DNA of 5,537 nucleotides. Origin: an uncultured Gemmatimonadota bacterium. GTDB lineage: Bacteria > Gemmatimonadota > Gemmatimonadetes > Gemmatimonadales > GWC2-71-9. The stretch is from positions 1-5,537 of the forward strand of contig CAMLLJ010000180.1 of the NCBI GenBank assembly GCA_946480845.1, written 5' to 3'. The notes below the pieces were generated by a model. It made no database searches, was not told where the DNA came from, and saw only the letters and a program-made list of their open reading frames with translations. Numbering within the stretch: position 1 is the stretch's first letter; every line of letters starts with the position of its first letter. Position numbers and translations under genes: made by a program. Shown here one piece after another: positions 1 to 5,477 of the stretch.

Positions 1-1722
1 GAACGCCATCAGGTAGAGGAACGCGCTGGTGAGGCCGAAGAACGGCCGGAGCGGGAGCCGCACGCCGAACCGGTTGATGGCGACGTAGACCACCGCGAGC
101 GCCACCACGCCGGCCGCCATCCCGCCCAGCACCGGTGCCGCGCTCGACTCCCCTCCGGAAGCGAACAGCGCCTTGTAGAAGAGGATGGTCTCGAAGCCCT
201 CGCGATAGACGGCGAGGAACGCCGCCGACGCGAGCGCCAGCGTGGAGCCGCTGGTGACCGCGTCCTGCACGCGGCTCCGCACGAACTGGGTCCACTTCGC
301 CACTTCCATCTTCGAGAGCAGCCAGTAGCTCACGTAGAAGAGCACCGCCGTGGCGATCACCATGGTGATCCCCTCGAGCAGCTCCTGGTGCGCGGGCGAC
401 AGGTGGAAGACCGTCTCGATGAGCAGCGCCGTGAGCAGGCTCGCCGCCAGTGCGGCCCCGACGCCGAGGTGGATATCGCGGCGCCGCTCGCCCGAGCCGG
501 TCTTCACCAGGAAGGTGAGCAGCGCGCCGACGATCAGGATCGCCTCGACCCCCTCGCGCAGCATCAGCACGAAGGACTGGGTGAAGAGCCCCGCCGCCGA
601 CGCCGGGGCGCCGATCACCTGCTCGGCGCGGACCAGGCCGGCGCCCAGCGTGGAGCGGAGCGCCGCCAGCTCGCCGGACCCGGCGTGGGCCCCGGCCCGC
701 GCGCGCAGCTCGGCGAAGGCGGTCTCCAGCTCGCCGGCGAGCGCGGCGTCGCGGGTCCGGACGGTGCGCTCGACGCCCTCGAACGTCATGTACGCGTCGA
801 GCGCCTTCGACGTGGCCGCCTCGCTCCGGCCCGCGGCCGCCAGCGCGAGCGTGGACTCGATCTGCGCGCGGACCACCGAGAAGACGTGGGCCGCATCGCG
901 CGCGCTGGGGCCGTCGGTGCCGGCGTGGCGGACCGCCGCGAGCAGCGCGAGCGATGCTGAGTCCGGCTCGCCCCCTGCGCCGAGGCGCGCGAGCAGGCCG
1001 GCATCGGAGACCGAGGCCGTCCGCGCAAAGGCTGCCAGCGAATCGGGGACGGTGCCGCGCGGTGCCGGGAGCCGGAGGATCGTGGCGTACACCGCCGCGG
1101 CCCAGCGGTCCTCGGCGGTCAGCGTTCCTTCGTACGACGGCATCGAGGTGCCGGCGACCCCGATGGTGATGCGGCGGTAGAAATCGAGCGGGGAGGCGTC
1201 GCGCAGGGCGGCGCCGTCGGCCAGGTTGGCGGGCACCGGATCGAGCCCGGCCGCCGCGGGTCCGTTGCCGAGGCCCTTGTCGCCGTGGCAGCTCGCGCAG
1301 GTGCTCCGGTACACCTCGGCGCCGCGCGCGAGGAGCGGCGGCTGCGCGGGGGTCTCATCGAGGGAGACGCCGAGCCGCTCGGCCAGCCCCTCGGAGAGGG
1401 CGCGCACCCGGCGGGCCACCAGCTCGGGGCTTCCCGTGGCGCGCACCATCGCGATGACGGAATCGAGCGACGCGATGGTCCGTTCGCGCTCGCCGGCCGG
1501 CAGCTCCGCGGCGGCCCGCCGAGACTCGCCGAGGAAGAGCGTTGCCTCCTCGACTTCGGGCGCGAGCACCACCTTGCCGTTGCGCACGCCGAGGCCGTAC
1601 TCCTGGGCTGCGAGCAGCGCGGTGGACGCGATGCGGCGGACGACGGGGACCTGGCCCTGCGCGGCCAGGGTATCTCCCGCCGTGACCGCAGTCAGGGCGA
1701 GCATCGCGTGGATGAGAATCAT
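1..1722 (-). CDS. Cytochrome c/FTR1 family iron permease fusion (3' end cut by window edge)
   Basis: This protein probably imports iron across the inner membrane, with a haem domain handling the Fe(II)/Fe(III) redox step. The 574 codons present show, in order: a hydrophobic N-terminus (about residues 1-22) that looks like a signal peptide or anchor; a helical stretch; a single class I cytochrome c domain (about 131-220) with the haem motif CASCH at 142-146 and a likely axial Met194 in TSMPSY; a second helical, probably periplasmic region with YMTFEGVE at 311-318; and the FTR1 domain from about 380. FTR1 has two hallmark Arg-Glu-x-x-Glu motifs, REGVE (389-393) and REGFE (507-511), each in a hydrophobic segment, as in EfeU and yeast Ftr1p. 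No stop is reached, so the last transmembrane helices lie outside the window. The start is uncertain: ATG at 1722 has no clear ribosome site, TTG at 1728 would give a more basic MKM start, and ATG at 1704 is also possible. A Fur-like palindrome covers the start. Family assignment is firm; the redox role is inferred from the fusion. Confidence 0.93.
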   Translation of the reverse strand, partial: MILIHAMLALTAVTAGDTLAAQGQVPVVRRIASTALLAAQEYGLGVRNGKVVLAPEVEEATLFLGESRRAAAELPAGERERTIASLDSVIAMVRATGSPELVARRVRALSEGLAERLGVSLDETPAQPPLLARGAEVYRSTCASCHGDKGLGNGPAAAGLDPVPANLADGAALRDASPLDFYRRITIGVAGTSMPSYEGTLTAEDRWAAAVYATILRLPAPRGTVPDSLAAFARTASVSDAGLLARLGAGGEPDSASLALLAAVRHAGTDGPSARDAAHVFSVVRAQIESTLALAAAGRSEAATSKALDAYMTFEGVERTVRTRDAALAGELETAFAELRARAGAHAGSGELAALRSTLGAGLVRAEQVIGAPASAAGLFTQSFVLMLREGVEAILIVGALLTFLVKTGSGERRRDIHLGVGAALAASLLTALLIETVFHLSPAHQELLEGITMVIATAVLFYVSYWLLSKMEVAKWTQFVRSRVQDAVTSGSTLALASAAFLAVYREGFETILFYKALFASGGESSAAPVLGGMAAGVVALAVVYVAINRFGVRLPLRPFFGLTSAFLYLMAF

Positions 1723-1727
1723 TTTCA
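1713..1727 (-). promoter_or_regulatory. Fur-box-like palindrome at the iron permease start
   Basis: On the minus strand this reads TGAAAATGATTCTCA, an inverted repeat of two 7-base arms around one base. Six of seven arm positions are symmetric. It matches 12 of 14 defined positions of the classical 7-1-7 Fur consensus TGATAATNATTATCA. It is strikingly AT-rich for its surroundings and spans the ATG at 1722, immediately at the 5' end of an iron permease gene. A Fur-family repressor bound here could block transcription shortly after initiation or occlude the promoter. The sequence match and the gene context are seen; binding is inferred. Confidence 0.66.
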
Positions 1728-1917
1728 ACCGGTTCAGGGTGACCGGGTGTAAAGTAGGGATTCCCAGTCGGGATTGGAAGGCACCGGACACAACGGCGAC
1801 GACGGCCGGAAGCTCGCCGATTCGGCAAGTTGTGATGCCGTGCCTCGGTCCGTCGTCAGTACCTTCCGCCCTTCCGCCTCCGCCCATGCGTTCTTCCGAC
1901 CTCGCCCGGGAGCCCTA
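1723..1917. other. Divergent intergenic region between the permease and the unknown anchored protein
   Basis: About 195 bases separate the two divergently transcribed genes and must hold both promoters. I see no convincing -35/-10 pair for either direction. The best minus-strand candidate, TTCCAA (1774-1779) and TACTTT (1751-1756) spaced 17 bases apart, matches only half of each consensus hexamer. Two short inverted repeats lie in it: GCCGA-T-TCGGC (1816-1826) and CGGCA-N8-TGCCG (1823-1840). They share bases, so they could not form together. The plus-strand reading frame stays open upstream to TTG 1774, so part of this region could be coding if that start were used. Confidence 0.5.
1908..1912 (+). 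promoter_or_regulatory. Ribosome binding site supporting the ATG at 1918
   Basis: GGGAG lies five bases before ATG 1918. This, together with the hydrophobic anchor that starts a few residues later, favours 1918 over the in-frame TTG at 1774. The TTG start would place a 48-residue Ser/Arg/Pro-rich stretch ahead of the anchor. Confidence 0.5.
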
Positions 1918-2631
1918 ATGCACCCCCAGCGCATCTTCCTCGGCAACATCCTGATGTTCATCGTCATGCTGGTGGTGACACTGAGCGGCTTCGGGCGGCG
2001 CCAGCCGCCCGTCGTGACGGTCGAGCGCATCAACATCGTGGACTCCACCGGCGCCCTCGCCCTGGTGCTGTCCAACGGCGCGCGCCTCCCCGGCGCGATG
2101 TTCGAAGGCCGCGAGTATCAGCAGTCCTTCGTCGGGCGGGGCCGGAGCGCGGGGATGATCTTCTTCAACGAAGCCGGCGACGAGGTGGGCGGCCTGATCT
2201 ACGAGGGCGCCGCGCGCGACTCGGGCTATCGCGCCTTCGGGCACCTGTCCTTCGACCAGTGGAAGCAGAACCAGGTCGTGGCCCTGCAGTACCAGGACAA
2301 CGGCCGGAGCCGCTCCGCCGGCCTCCGGGTCTGGGACCGGCCCACCAACGACCTGGAGCGGCAGTTCGCGCTGGCGCAGCGGATGCTGGAGACGCCGGCC
2401 GGTCCGCTGCGCGATTCGCTGGACGCCGAGCGGCGGCGCGTGAGGACGGAGGTCGAGGGGAAGCAGCGGCTCTTCCTGGGGAGCGACGATCGCGTGGCGG
2501 CGCTGGAGCTGAAGGACGGGATGGGAAGGACGCGGGTGAAGCTGTCGGTGGATTCGGCGGGGACGGCGAGGCTGGTATTCCTGGATGCGGAAGGCAAGAC
2601 CGCGGCGGTCTATCCCGATCCGGGGAACTGA
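1918..2631 (+). CDS. Membrane-anchored protein of unknown function, 237 aa
   Basis: I cannot assign a function. The protein has one hydrophobic segment (about residues 7-25, ILMFIVMLVV at its core) followed by GRR, then a soluble domain of about 210 residues. With so short an N-terminus the soluble part could face the periplasm, either anchored or after cleavage. The soluble domain is rich in short beta-strand-like stretches with turns: ERINIVDSTGALALVLSNG (36-54), the glycine-rich AGMIFFNEAGDEVGGLIYEG (78-97), HLSFDQWKQNQVVALQY (109-125) and GLRVWDRP (135-142). A charged, probably helical linker follows (about 144-182), then RLFLGSDDRVAALELKDG (184-201) and further strands to residue 234. 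The recurring hydrophobic strand plus DxxG turn pattern suggests repeated beta units. From memory, similar proteins of unknown function occur in Bacteroidota and other phyla, but I could not check this. It is divergent from the iron permease and converges on acpS. Confidence 0.85.
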   Translation: MHPQRIFLGNILMFIVMLVVTLSGFGRRQPPVVTVERINIVDSTGALALVLSNGARLPGAMFEGREYQQSFVGRGRSAGMIFFNEAGDEVGGLIYEGAARDSGYRAFGHLSFDQWKQNQVVALQYQDNGRSRSAGLRVWDRPTNDLERQFALAQRMLETPAGPLRDSLDAERRRVRTEVEGKQRLFLGSDDRVAALELKDGMGRTRVKLSVDSAGTARLVFLDAEGKTAAVYPDPGN

Positions 2632-2635
2632 GCGC

Positions 2636-2659
2636 GGCGGTGGGCGCTACCGCACCGCC
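2636..2659. terminator. Possible hairpin at the convergent gene ends
   Basis: GGCGGTG (2636-2642) pairs perfectly with CACCGCC (2653-2659) around a 10-base loop, between the stop of the plus-strand gene and the end of acpS. A shorter alternative, GCGGT/ACCGC (2637-2641 with 2649-2653), overlaps it. The hairpin includes the acpS stop codon, and neither strand has a following T-run. It could at most serve as a weak or factor-assisted bidirectional terminator. Short GC-only stems are common by chance in such DNA. Confidence 0.2.
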
Positions 2660-3045
2660 CCCCGCCGCTCGATCACCGCCACCGCCGCCGCCGACACGTG
2701 CGTGTGGGTGAGCGACAGGTGGATCACCAGCGGCCCGTTCGCGTCCGCCGCGGCCGCGGCGCTCCCGGTGAGCGTGACCGACGGCTTGCCGCTTTCCGCG
2801 CGCCACACTTCGATCTCCCGCCACCCCACCCCGCGCGTGCCGGGCAGCGCCTGCAGCGCCTTGTACACCGCCTCCTTCGCCGCGAGCCGCGCCGCCATGT
2901 GCGGCACCGGGTCCTCGCGGCTCTCGACGTAGGTCCGCTCGTGGTCGGTGAGGAAGCGGCCGAAGGCCTGGTCGCGGCGGCGGCCCAGCATGTCGCGCAC
3001 GCGCTGGAGCTCAACCAGGTCGATGCCGACGCCGATGACGCTCAC
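2647..3045 (-). CDS. acpS: Holo-[acyl-carrier-protein] synthase
   Basis: AcpS transfers the 4'-phosphopantetheine group of coenzyme A onto a serine of apo-acyl carrier protein, activating it for fatty acid synthesis in the cytoplasm. At 132 residues it has the usual length of the family. The metal-binding Asp lies in GVGIDLVELQRV at Asp9. The second signature, RLAAKEAVYKAL, places Glu58 and Lys62 at the expected positions (the E. coli enzyme uses Asp9 and Glu58). FLTDHE (31-36) and the C-terminal HLSLTHTH (109-116) also fit the family. The start is GTG at 3045, overlapping the previous gene's stop as GTGA; it puts the IGVGID strand four residues from the N-terminus, as in known AcpS proteins. 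The frame stays open far upstream, but that part is out-of-frame sequence of the upstream gene. This is the last gene of the operon, so its output probably depends on translational coupling. Confidence 0.95.
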   Translation of the reverse strand: MSVIGVGIDLVELQRVRDMLGRRRDQAFGRFLTDHERTYVESREDPVPHMAARLAAKEAVYKALQALPGTRGVGWREIEVWRAESGKPSVTLTGSAAAAADANGPLVIHLSLTHTHVSAAAVAVIERRGAVR

Positions 3046-3797
3046 CCCAGCGCCCACCACCACTCCGCGAACGGCCGGAGGAATCCGGGGACCGTGACGA
3101 ACCCGCCCAGCATGAGCCCGAGCGAGAGCGCGAGCGCCACGACCACGAGCGTGATGATCCAGAGCGGGAGCCGCGGGCGGCGCCAGCCGCGCACCTGCGC
3201 CACGTCCTCCTGCCACGCCGCCTCCTCGCGCGCGGCCGCCTGCTCGAGCGCCGCCCACGCCGAGTCGGTGCGGCGCGCCACGCCGGCAATGGAGGCGCGC
3301 CACGCCTCGACGCCGGCCGGGTCCCGTGCCGCGCGGCGGGCGAGCGGCTCCATCGTGTCGAGCGCCTCGATCAGCGACGCGCCGCCGATCCCGATCCGCA
3401 CCGCGATCCCGCGGCGCTCGTCGTCGGTCAGCAGGGCCCGGTCGAGCCGCTTTCGCGGCAGCCGCGACTCGGCGGCGGCCGAGCGGATCCGGGCCTCGAT
3501 GCGCCCGGCCACGCGCCCGGCCCCCGCGGCCACCGCCCGCTCCCAGGCGGCGCGCCATCCCAGCCGGTTGTGCGACACGACCGCCGACGCCACGTCGCCC
3601 GACGCGGCGAACTCGCGCGCCGCCCCGGCCAGGTCGAAGAGCTCGCTTACCAGGGTGAGCCGGATGTCGTCGAGCGGCACCAGTCCGGAGGCGGGCCCCT
3701 CAGACACCGCCACGCGCCCGAGCAGCGGGCCGAGCTCAGGAACCAGTTCCGGTGCCGATTCCGGCGCCTGTCCCGGCGCGAGATCCGGCGCGCTCAT
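3042..3797 (-). CDS. Tail-anchored membrane protein of unknown function, 251 aa
   Basis: I do not recognise a family. The N-terminus (residues 3-22) is a low-complexity run of five four-residue units, APDL APGQ APES APEL VPEL. It is followed by a mostly helical, Ala/Arg/Glu-rich domain (about 40-205) with no cysteines. Near the C-terminus RGWRRPR (203-209) precedes a single transmembrane segment, PLWIITLVVVALALSLGLML (211-230), and a short tail ending AEWWWALG. The positive charges just before the helix predict a cytoplasmic main domain anchored by its C-terminal end. The start ATG overlaps the stop of the HAD gene (ATGA), and its own stop overlaps the acpS start (GTGA). The context suggests co-translation with envelope-related enzymes but does not reveal a function. 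The reading frame is secure from the overlaps on both sides and from the well-formed membrane segment. Confidence 0.85.
   Translation of the reverse strand: MSAPDLAPGQAPESAPELVPELGPLLGRVAVSEGPASGLVPLDDIRLTLVSELFDLAGAAREFAASGDVASAVVSHNRLGWRAAWERAVAAGAGRVAGRIEARIRSAAAESRLPRKRLDRALLTDDERRGIAVRIGIGGASLIEALDTMEPLARRAARDPAGVEAWRASIAGVARRTDSAWAALEQAAAREEAAWQEDVAQVRGWRRPRLPLWIITLVVVALALSLGLMLGGFVTVPGFLRPFAEWWWALG
3732..3791 (-). repeat. 12-bp imperfect tandem repeat, five units, coding for APxx
   Basis: On the plus strand the core CCGG(C/T)GC recurs at 3749, 3761, 3773 and 3785, an exact 12-base period. A fifth, diverged unit covers 3732-3743. It lies in frame in the tail-anchored protein gene and encodes APDL, APGQ, APES, APEL and VPEL. 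Since the unit is a multiple of three, copy-number change by slippage would alter the length of the Pro-rich N-terminus without breaking the frame. Confidence 0.75.
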
Positions 3798-4492
3798 CCC
3801 AGGATCGCCTCGATCACGCGGTCGGTGTCGGAGAGGTCGGCGAAGACCGCATGCGCCCCGTGCGACGCCAGCTCCTCGACGCCGTATGCGCCCGTGGCGA
3901 CGCCGACCGCGCGTGCGCCGATCGCTGTGCCGCAGGTGACGTCCGCCGGCGTGTCGCCGATGATCACGACCTCATGCCCCGTCGGCACGCGGCCGAAGTG
4001 CGGCTCCGCGCGCGCCGCCGCGATGGCCGGGAGGTCCGCGCGGCGCGCGGAGTCCGACCCGTAGGCGCCGACGGCGAACCGCTCGGGGGCGATGCCGGCG
4101 GCGCGCAGCTTGAGCGCGGCGCCCTGCACCAGGTTGCCGGTGAGCAGTCCGAGCACCGCGTGCTCGTGGCGCTCCAGCCGGTCGAGCAGGACGTTGATGC
4201 CGGGCATGACGGTGGTGGTCGTCTCCGGCGCCACCAGCTCCGCCTCGAGCAGCGCCACGTAGCGCCGGCACAGCTCCATCACCCGGTCCTCGTCGTGCGG
4301 CCCGTCGTGGCCGGCCGCCGCCAGCATCTCGGCGACGATCTGCGGGTCGGTCTTCCCGTCGAAGCGGATGCCGTGGAAGCCGGCGCTGTGTCCCACCGCC
4401 TCGCCCAGCGCGGCGGTGATGGCCCGGCGCCCGGCGCCGGCGGTGAGCAGGATGGTGCCGTCGATGTCGAAGAGGACGAGGCGCCGGGTCAT
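3794..4492 (-). CDS. HAD-superfamily hydrolase (phosphatase, phosphoglycolate-phosphatase-like)
   Basis: This is a cytoplasmic, magnesium-dependent phosphatase of the haloacid dehalogenase superfamily, 232 residues long. All four HAD motifs are intact. Motif I is FDIDGT, with nucleophile Asp9 and acid/base Asp11. Motif II is LLTGN, with Thr118. Motif III is the lysine in ALKLRAAGI, Lys128. Motif IV is IIGDTPADV, with Asp180 and Asp184. A helical cap domain lies between motifs I and II (about 20-95), giving the Gph/PGMB-type C1 cap arrangement. The stretch AYGSDSARRADLPAIAAARA (143-162) recalls a Gph-like subgroup. The true substrate cannot be told from the sequence. The ATG overlaps the stop of the NlpC/P60 gene (ATGA) and has GGAG five bases upstream. 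The same frame stays open upstream, giving an apparent 454-residue fusion, but that part is out-of-frame sequence of the peptidase gene. Confidence 0.93.
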   Translation of the reverse strand: MTRRLVLFDIDGTILLTAGAGRRAITAALGEAVGHSAGFHGIRFDGKTDPQIVAEMLAAAGHDGPHDEDRVMELCRRYVALLEAELVAPETTTTVMPGINVLLDRLERHEHAVLGLLTGNLVQGAALKLRAAGIAPERFAVGAYGSDSARRADLPAIAAARAEPHFGRVPTGHEVVIIGDTPADVTCGTAIGARAVGVATGAYGVEELASHGAHAVFADLSDTDRVIEAILG

Positions 4493-5295
4493 GGGCGCTC
4501 CGGGATGCGCCGTGCCGCCACGAGGCGCGGCCGGAGCGCATCGCCCGCACGTGAGCCCGGGGTGAACGGCTCCTGCACCACACCGCCCCGGGCGATGGTC
4601 GAGTGGATGAGCGTGTCGCCCTCGGCCGCGAAGGCGACGTGGGTGATATTCGGCCCGCGCTCGGAGTGGAAGAAGAGCAGGTCGCCGGGGCGGACCGCGT
4701 CGAGCGGCACCGCGGCGCCCGCCTCCGCCTGCTGCGCCGAATCGCGCGGGACCTCCACACCGCGCGCGGCGAAGGTGGTCTGCACCAGCCCGGAGCAGTC
4801 CACGCCCCACGGCGTGAGCCCGCCCCACTGGTAGGGCGCGCCGCGGAACCGCTCCAGCGCCCAGCGCTCGGCCGGAAGCCGCCGCGCGGCCGCCGCGACG
4901 TCGGCGGCAGCGCGCACGTCGCCGTCGATGCAGCGGCCCGCCCTGCCGTCGGGAAGCGAGACGAGCCCGTCCTCGAGCGCCACCCGGGCGCGGAGCGGCA
5001 GCACGACGACCTCGCCGCCCACGGCGACGCGCGCCCCTTCGCTCCAGCCGCCGGCCTGCGCGCGCCACGCCGCGCGCTCCTCGGCGGACACGGCGCGCAC
5101 GTAGCCCTCGTTCACCCAGCCCTCGTAGCCGTCGGCGTCGGTGCGCACCCTGATCCACTCGCCGCGCCGGTCGAGCAGTGCCGCCGTCTCGCCGAGGACG
5201 AGCTGGGTCACCTGCTCCGAGCGCACGGCGGCGTCGGCGAGCACCGGTGCCACGGCCGCCGTCGCGATCACGGCTTCGCCCCCTCCCAGCGTCAT
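4489..5295 (-). CDS. Cytosolic SH3b-NlpC/P60 cysteine peptidase, YkfC-like
   Basis: This is probably a gamma-D-glutamyl-diamino acid endopeptidase acting on murein peptides. An SH3b domain (about residues 16-67, with WIRVR and YEGWVNEGYV) is followed by a second, weaker SH3-like segment (about 86-125) and the NlpC/P60 domain (about 140-245). The catalytic Cys167 sits in WGVDCSGLVQ, His219 in ITHVAF and the third polar residue is His231 in LIHST. PYQWGG (154-159), VPRDSAQQAEAG (182-193) and GDLLFF (204-209) are typical of the family. The N-terminus runs directly into the SH3b fold without a basic n-region or hydrophobic core, so I predict a cytoplasmic enzyme involved in recycling, like B. subtilis YkfC. 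I chose ATG 5295 because it overlaps the upstream stop as ATGA, matching the pattern of the next genes. ATG 5316 would add seven residues overlapping the upstream gene. Confidence 0.92.
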   Translation of the reverse strand: MTLGGGEAVIATAAVAPVLADAAVRSEQVTQLVLGETAALLDRRGEWIRVRTDADGYEGWVNEGYVRAVSAEERAAWRAQAGGWSEGARVAVGGEVVVLPLRARVALEDGLVSLPDGRAGRCIDGDVRAAADVAAAARRLPAERWALERFRGAPYQWGGLTPWGVDCSGLVQTTFAARGVEVPRDSAQQAEAGAAVPLDAVRPGDLLFFHSERGPNITHVAFAAEGDTLIHSTIARGGVVQEPFTPGSRAGDALRPRLVAARRIPERP

Positions 5296-5468
5296 GCCCC
5301 GGCCTTCTTCTGGCATTCCGCGCAGAGCGTCACGCCGCGAAAGGTGCAGATGAGACAGATGAAGGTGCCGCAGCTCGCGCAGGGGTAGCCCTCCGAGGCG
5401 CGCTCCTCGCGGCCGCAGGCGCGGCAGCGCATGGCGTCGCGCTCCATCGTCTTCGGGCCGTCGCTCAT
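5292..5468 (-). CDS. Small four-CxxC zinc-binding protein, 58 aa
   Basis: I cannot name a family. The 58-residue product has four CxxC pairs: CRAC (15-18), CASC (30-33), CLIC (38-41) and CAEC (49-52). These are enough to coordinate two zinc ions in a double zinc ribbon, treble-clef or cross-brace fold. There is no membrane segment or signal peptide. The aromatic/hydrophobic stretch FICLICTF and the charged N-terminus would suit a small scaffold or a nucleic-acid or protein adaptor. The start ATG 5468 has GAGGA just upstream, overlapping the stop of the regulator gene. The stop TGA overlaps the ATG of the NlpC/P60 gene. These junctions and the regular CxxC spacing argue that this is a real gene despite its size. 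Its place between a transcriptional regulator and a peptidase does not define a role. Confidence 0.83.
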   Translation of the reverse strand: MSDGPKTMERDAMRCRACGREERASEGYPCASCGTFICLICTFRGVTLCAECQKKAGA

Positions 5469-5472
5469 GGTG

Positions 5473-5477
5473 TCCTC
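5473..5477 (-). promoter_or_regulatory. Ribosome binding site of the small CxxC gene, overlapping the upstream stop
   Basis: On the minus strand GAGGA overlaps the TGA that ends the regulator gene, with four bases before ATG 5468. A ribosome ending the regulator would sit on this site, so the two genes are probably read from one transcript and translationally coupled. Confidence 0.6.

Noticed and set aside
350..1180. Long plus-strand open frames across the permease gene (for example 350-1180 and 388-960)
   Set aside because: They are Ser/Arg/Ala-rich translations antisense to the clear cytochrome c/FTR1 coding frame, which contains exact family motifs. High GC makes long spurious open frames expected.
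1751..1779. Sigma-70-like promoter TTCCAA-N17-TACTTT on the minus strand for the permease
   Set aside because: Each hexamer matches only three of six consensus bases, so it is too weak to annotate, although its position before the Fur-like palindrome is reasonable.
1774..1917. A 48-residue N-terminal extension of the plus-strand unknown protein from TTG 1774
   Set aside because: It would place a Ser/Pro/Arg-rich stretch before the anchor segment, and a better ribosome site precedes ATG 1918. It is not fully excluded.
2632..2646. A strong intrinsic terminator between the convergent genes
   Set aside because: The gap is only 15 bases and no T-run follows the hairpin on either strand. Only a low-confidence hairpin is listed.
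2647..3558. A 303-residue extended AcpS
   Set aside because: The extra N-terminal 171 residues are Arg/Gly/Ala-rich out-of-frame sequence of the upstream gene. The GTG at 3045 places Asp9 and Glu58 exactly as expected for AcpS.
2698..3939. A 413-residue plus-strand open frame
   Set aside because: It lies antisense to acpS, the tail-anchored protein gene and the HAD gene, has Arg/Ser/Ala-biased composition and no recognisable motif.
3752..4834. A 360-residue plus-strand open frame opposite the HAD and NlpC genes
   Set aside because: It is antisense to two genes with intact catalytic motifs. Its His/Asp/Arg/Glu-rich composition (runs such as GGDGPAPGAGGEQDG) is typical of antisense frames in high-GC DNA.
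3794..5158. A 454-residue protein with an extra N-terminal region fused to the HAD phosphatase
   Set aside because: The extra part is an out-of-frame shadow of the NlpC/P60 gene. The ATG at 4492, with GGAG upstream and an ATGA overlap, gives a complete HAD protein of normal length.
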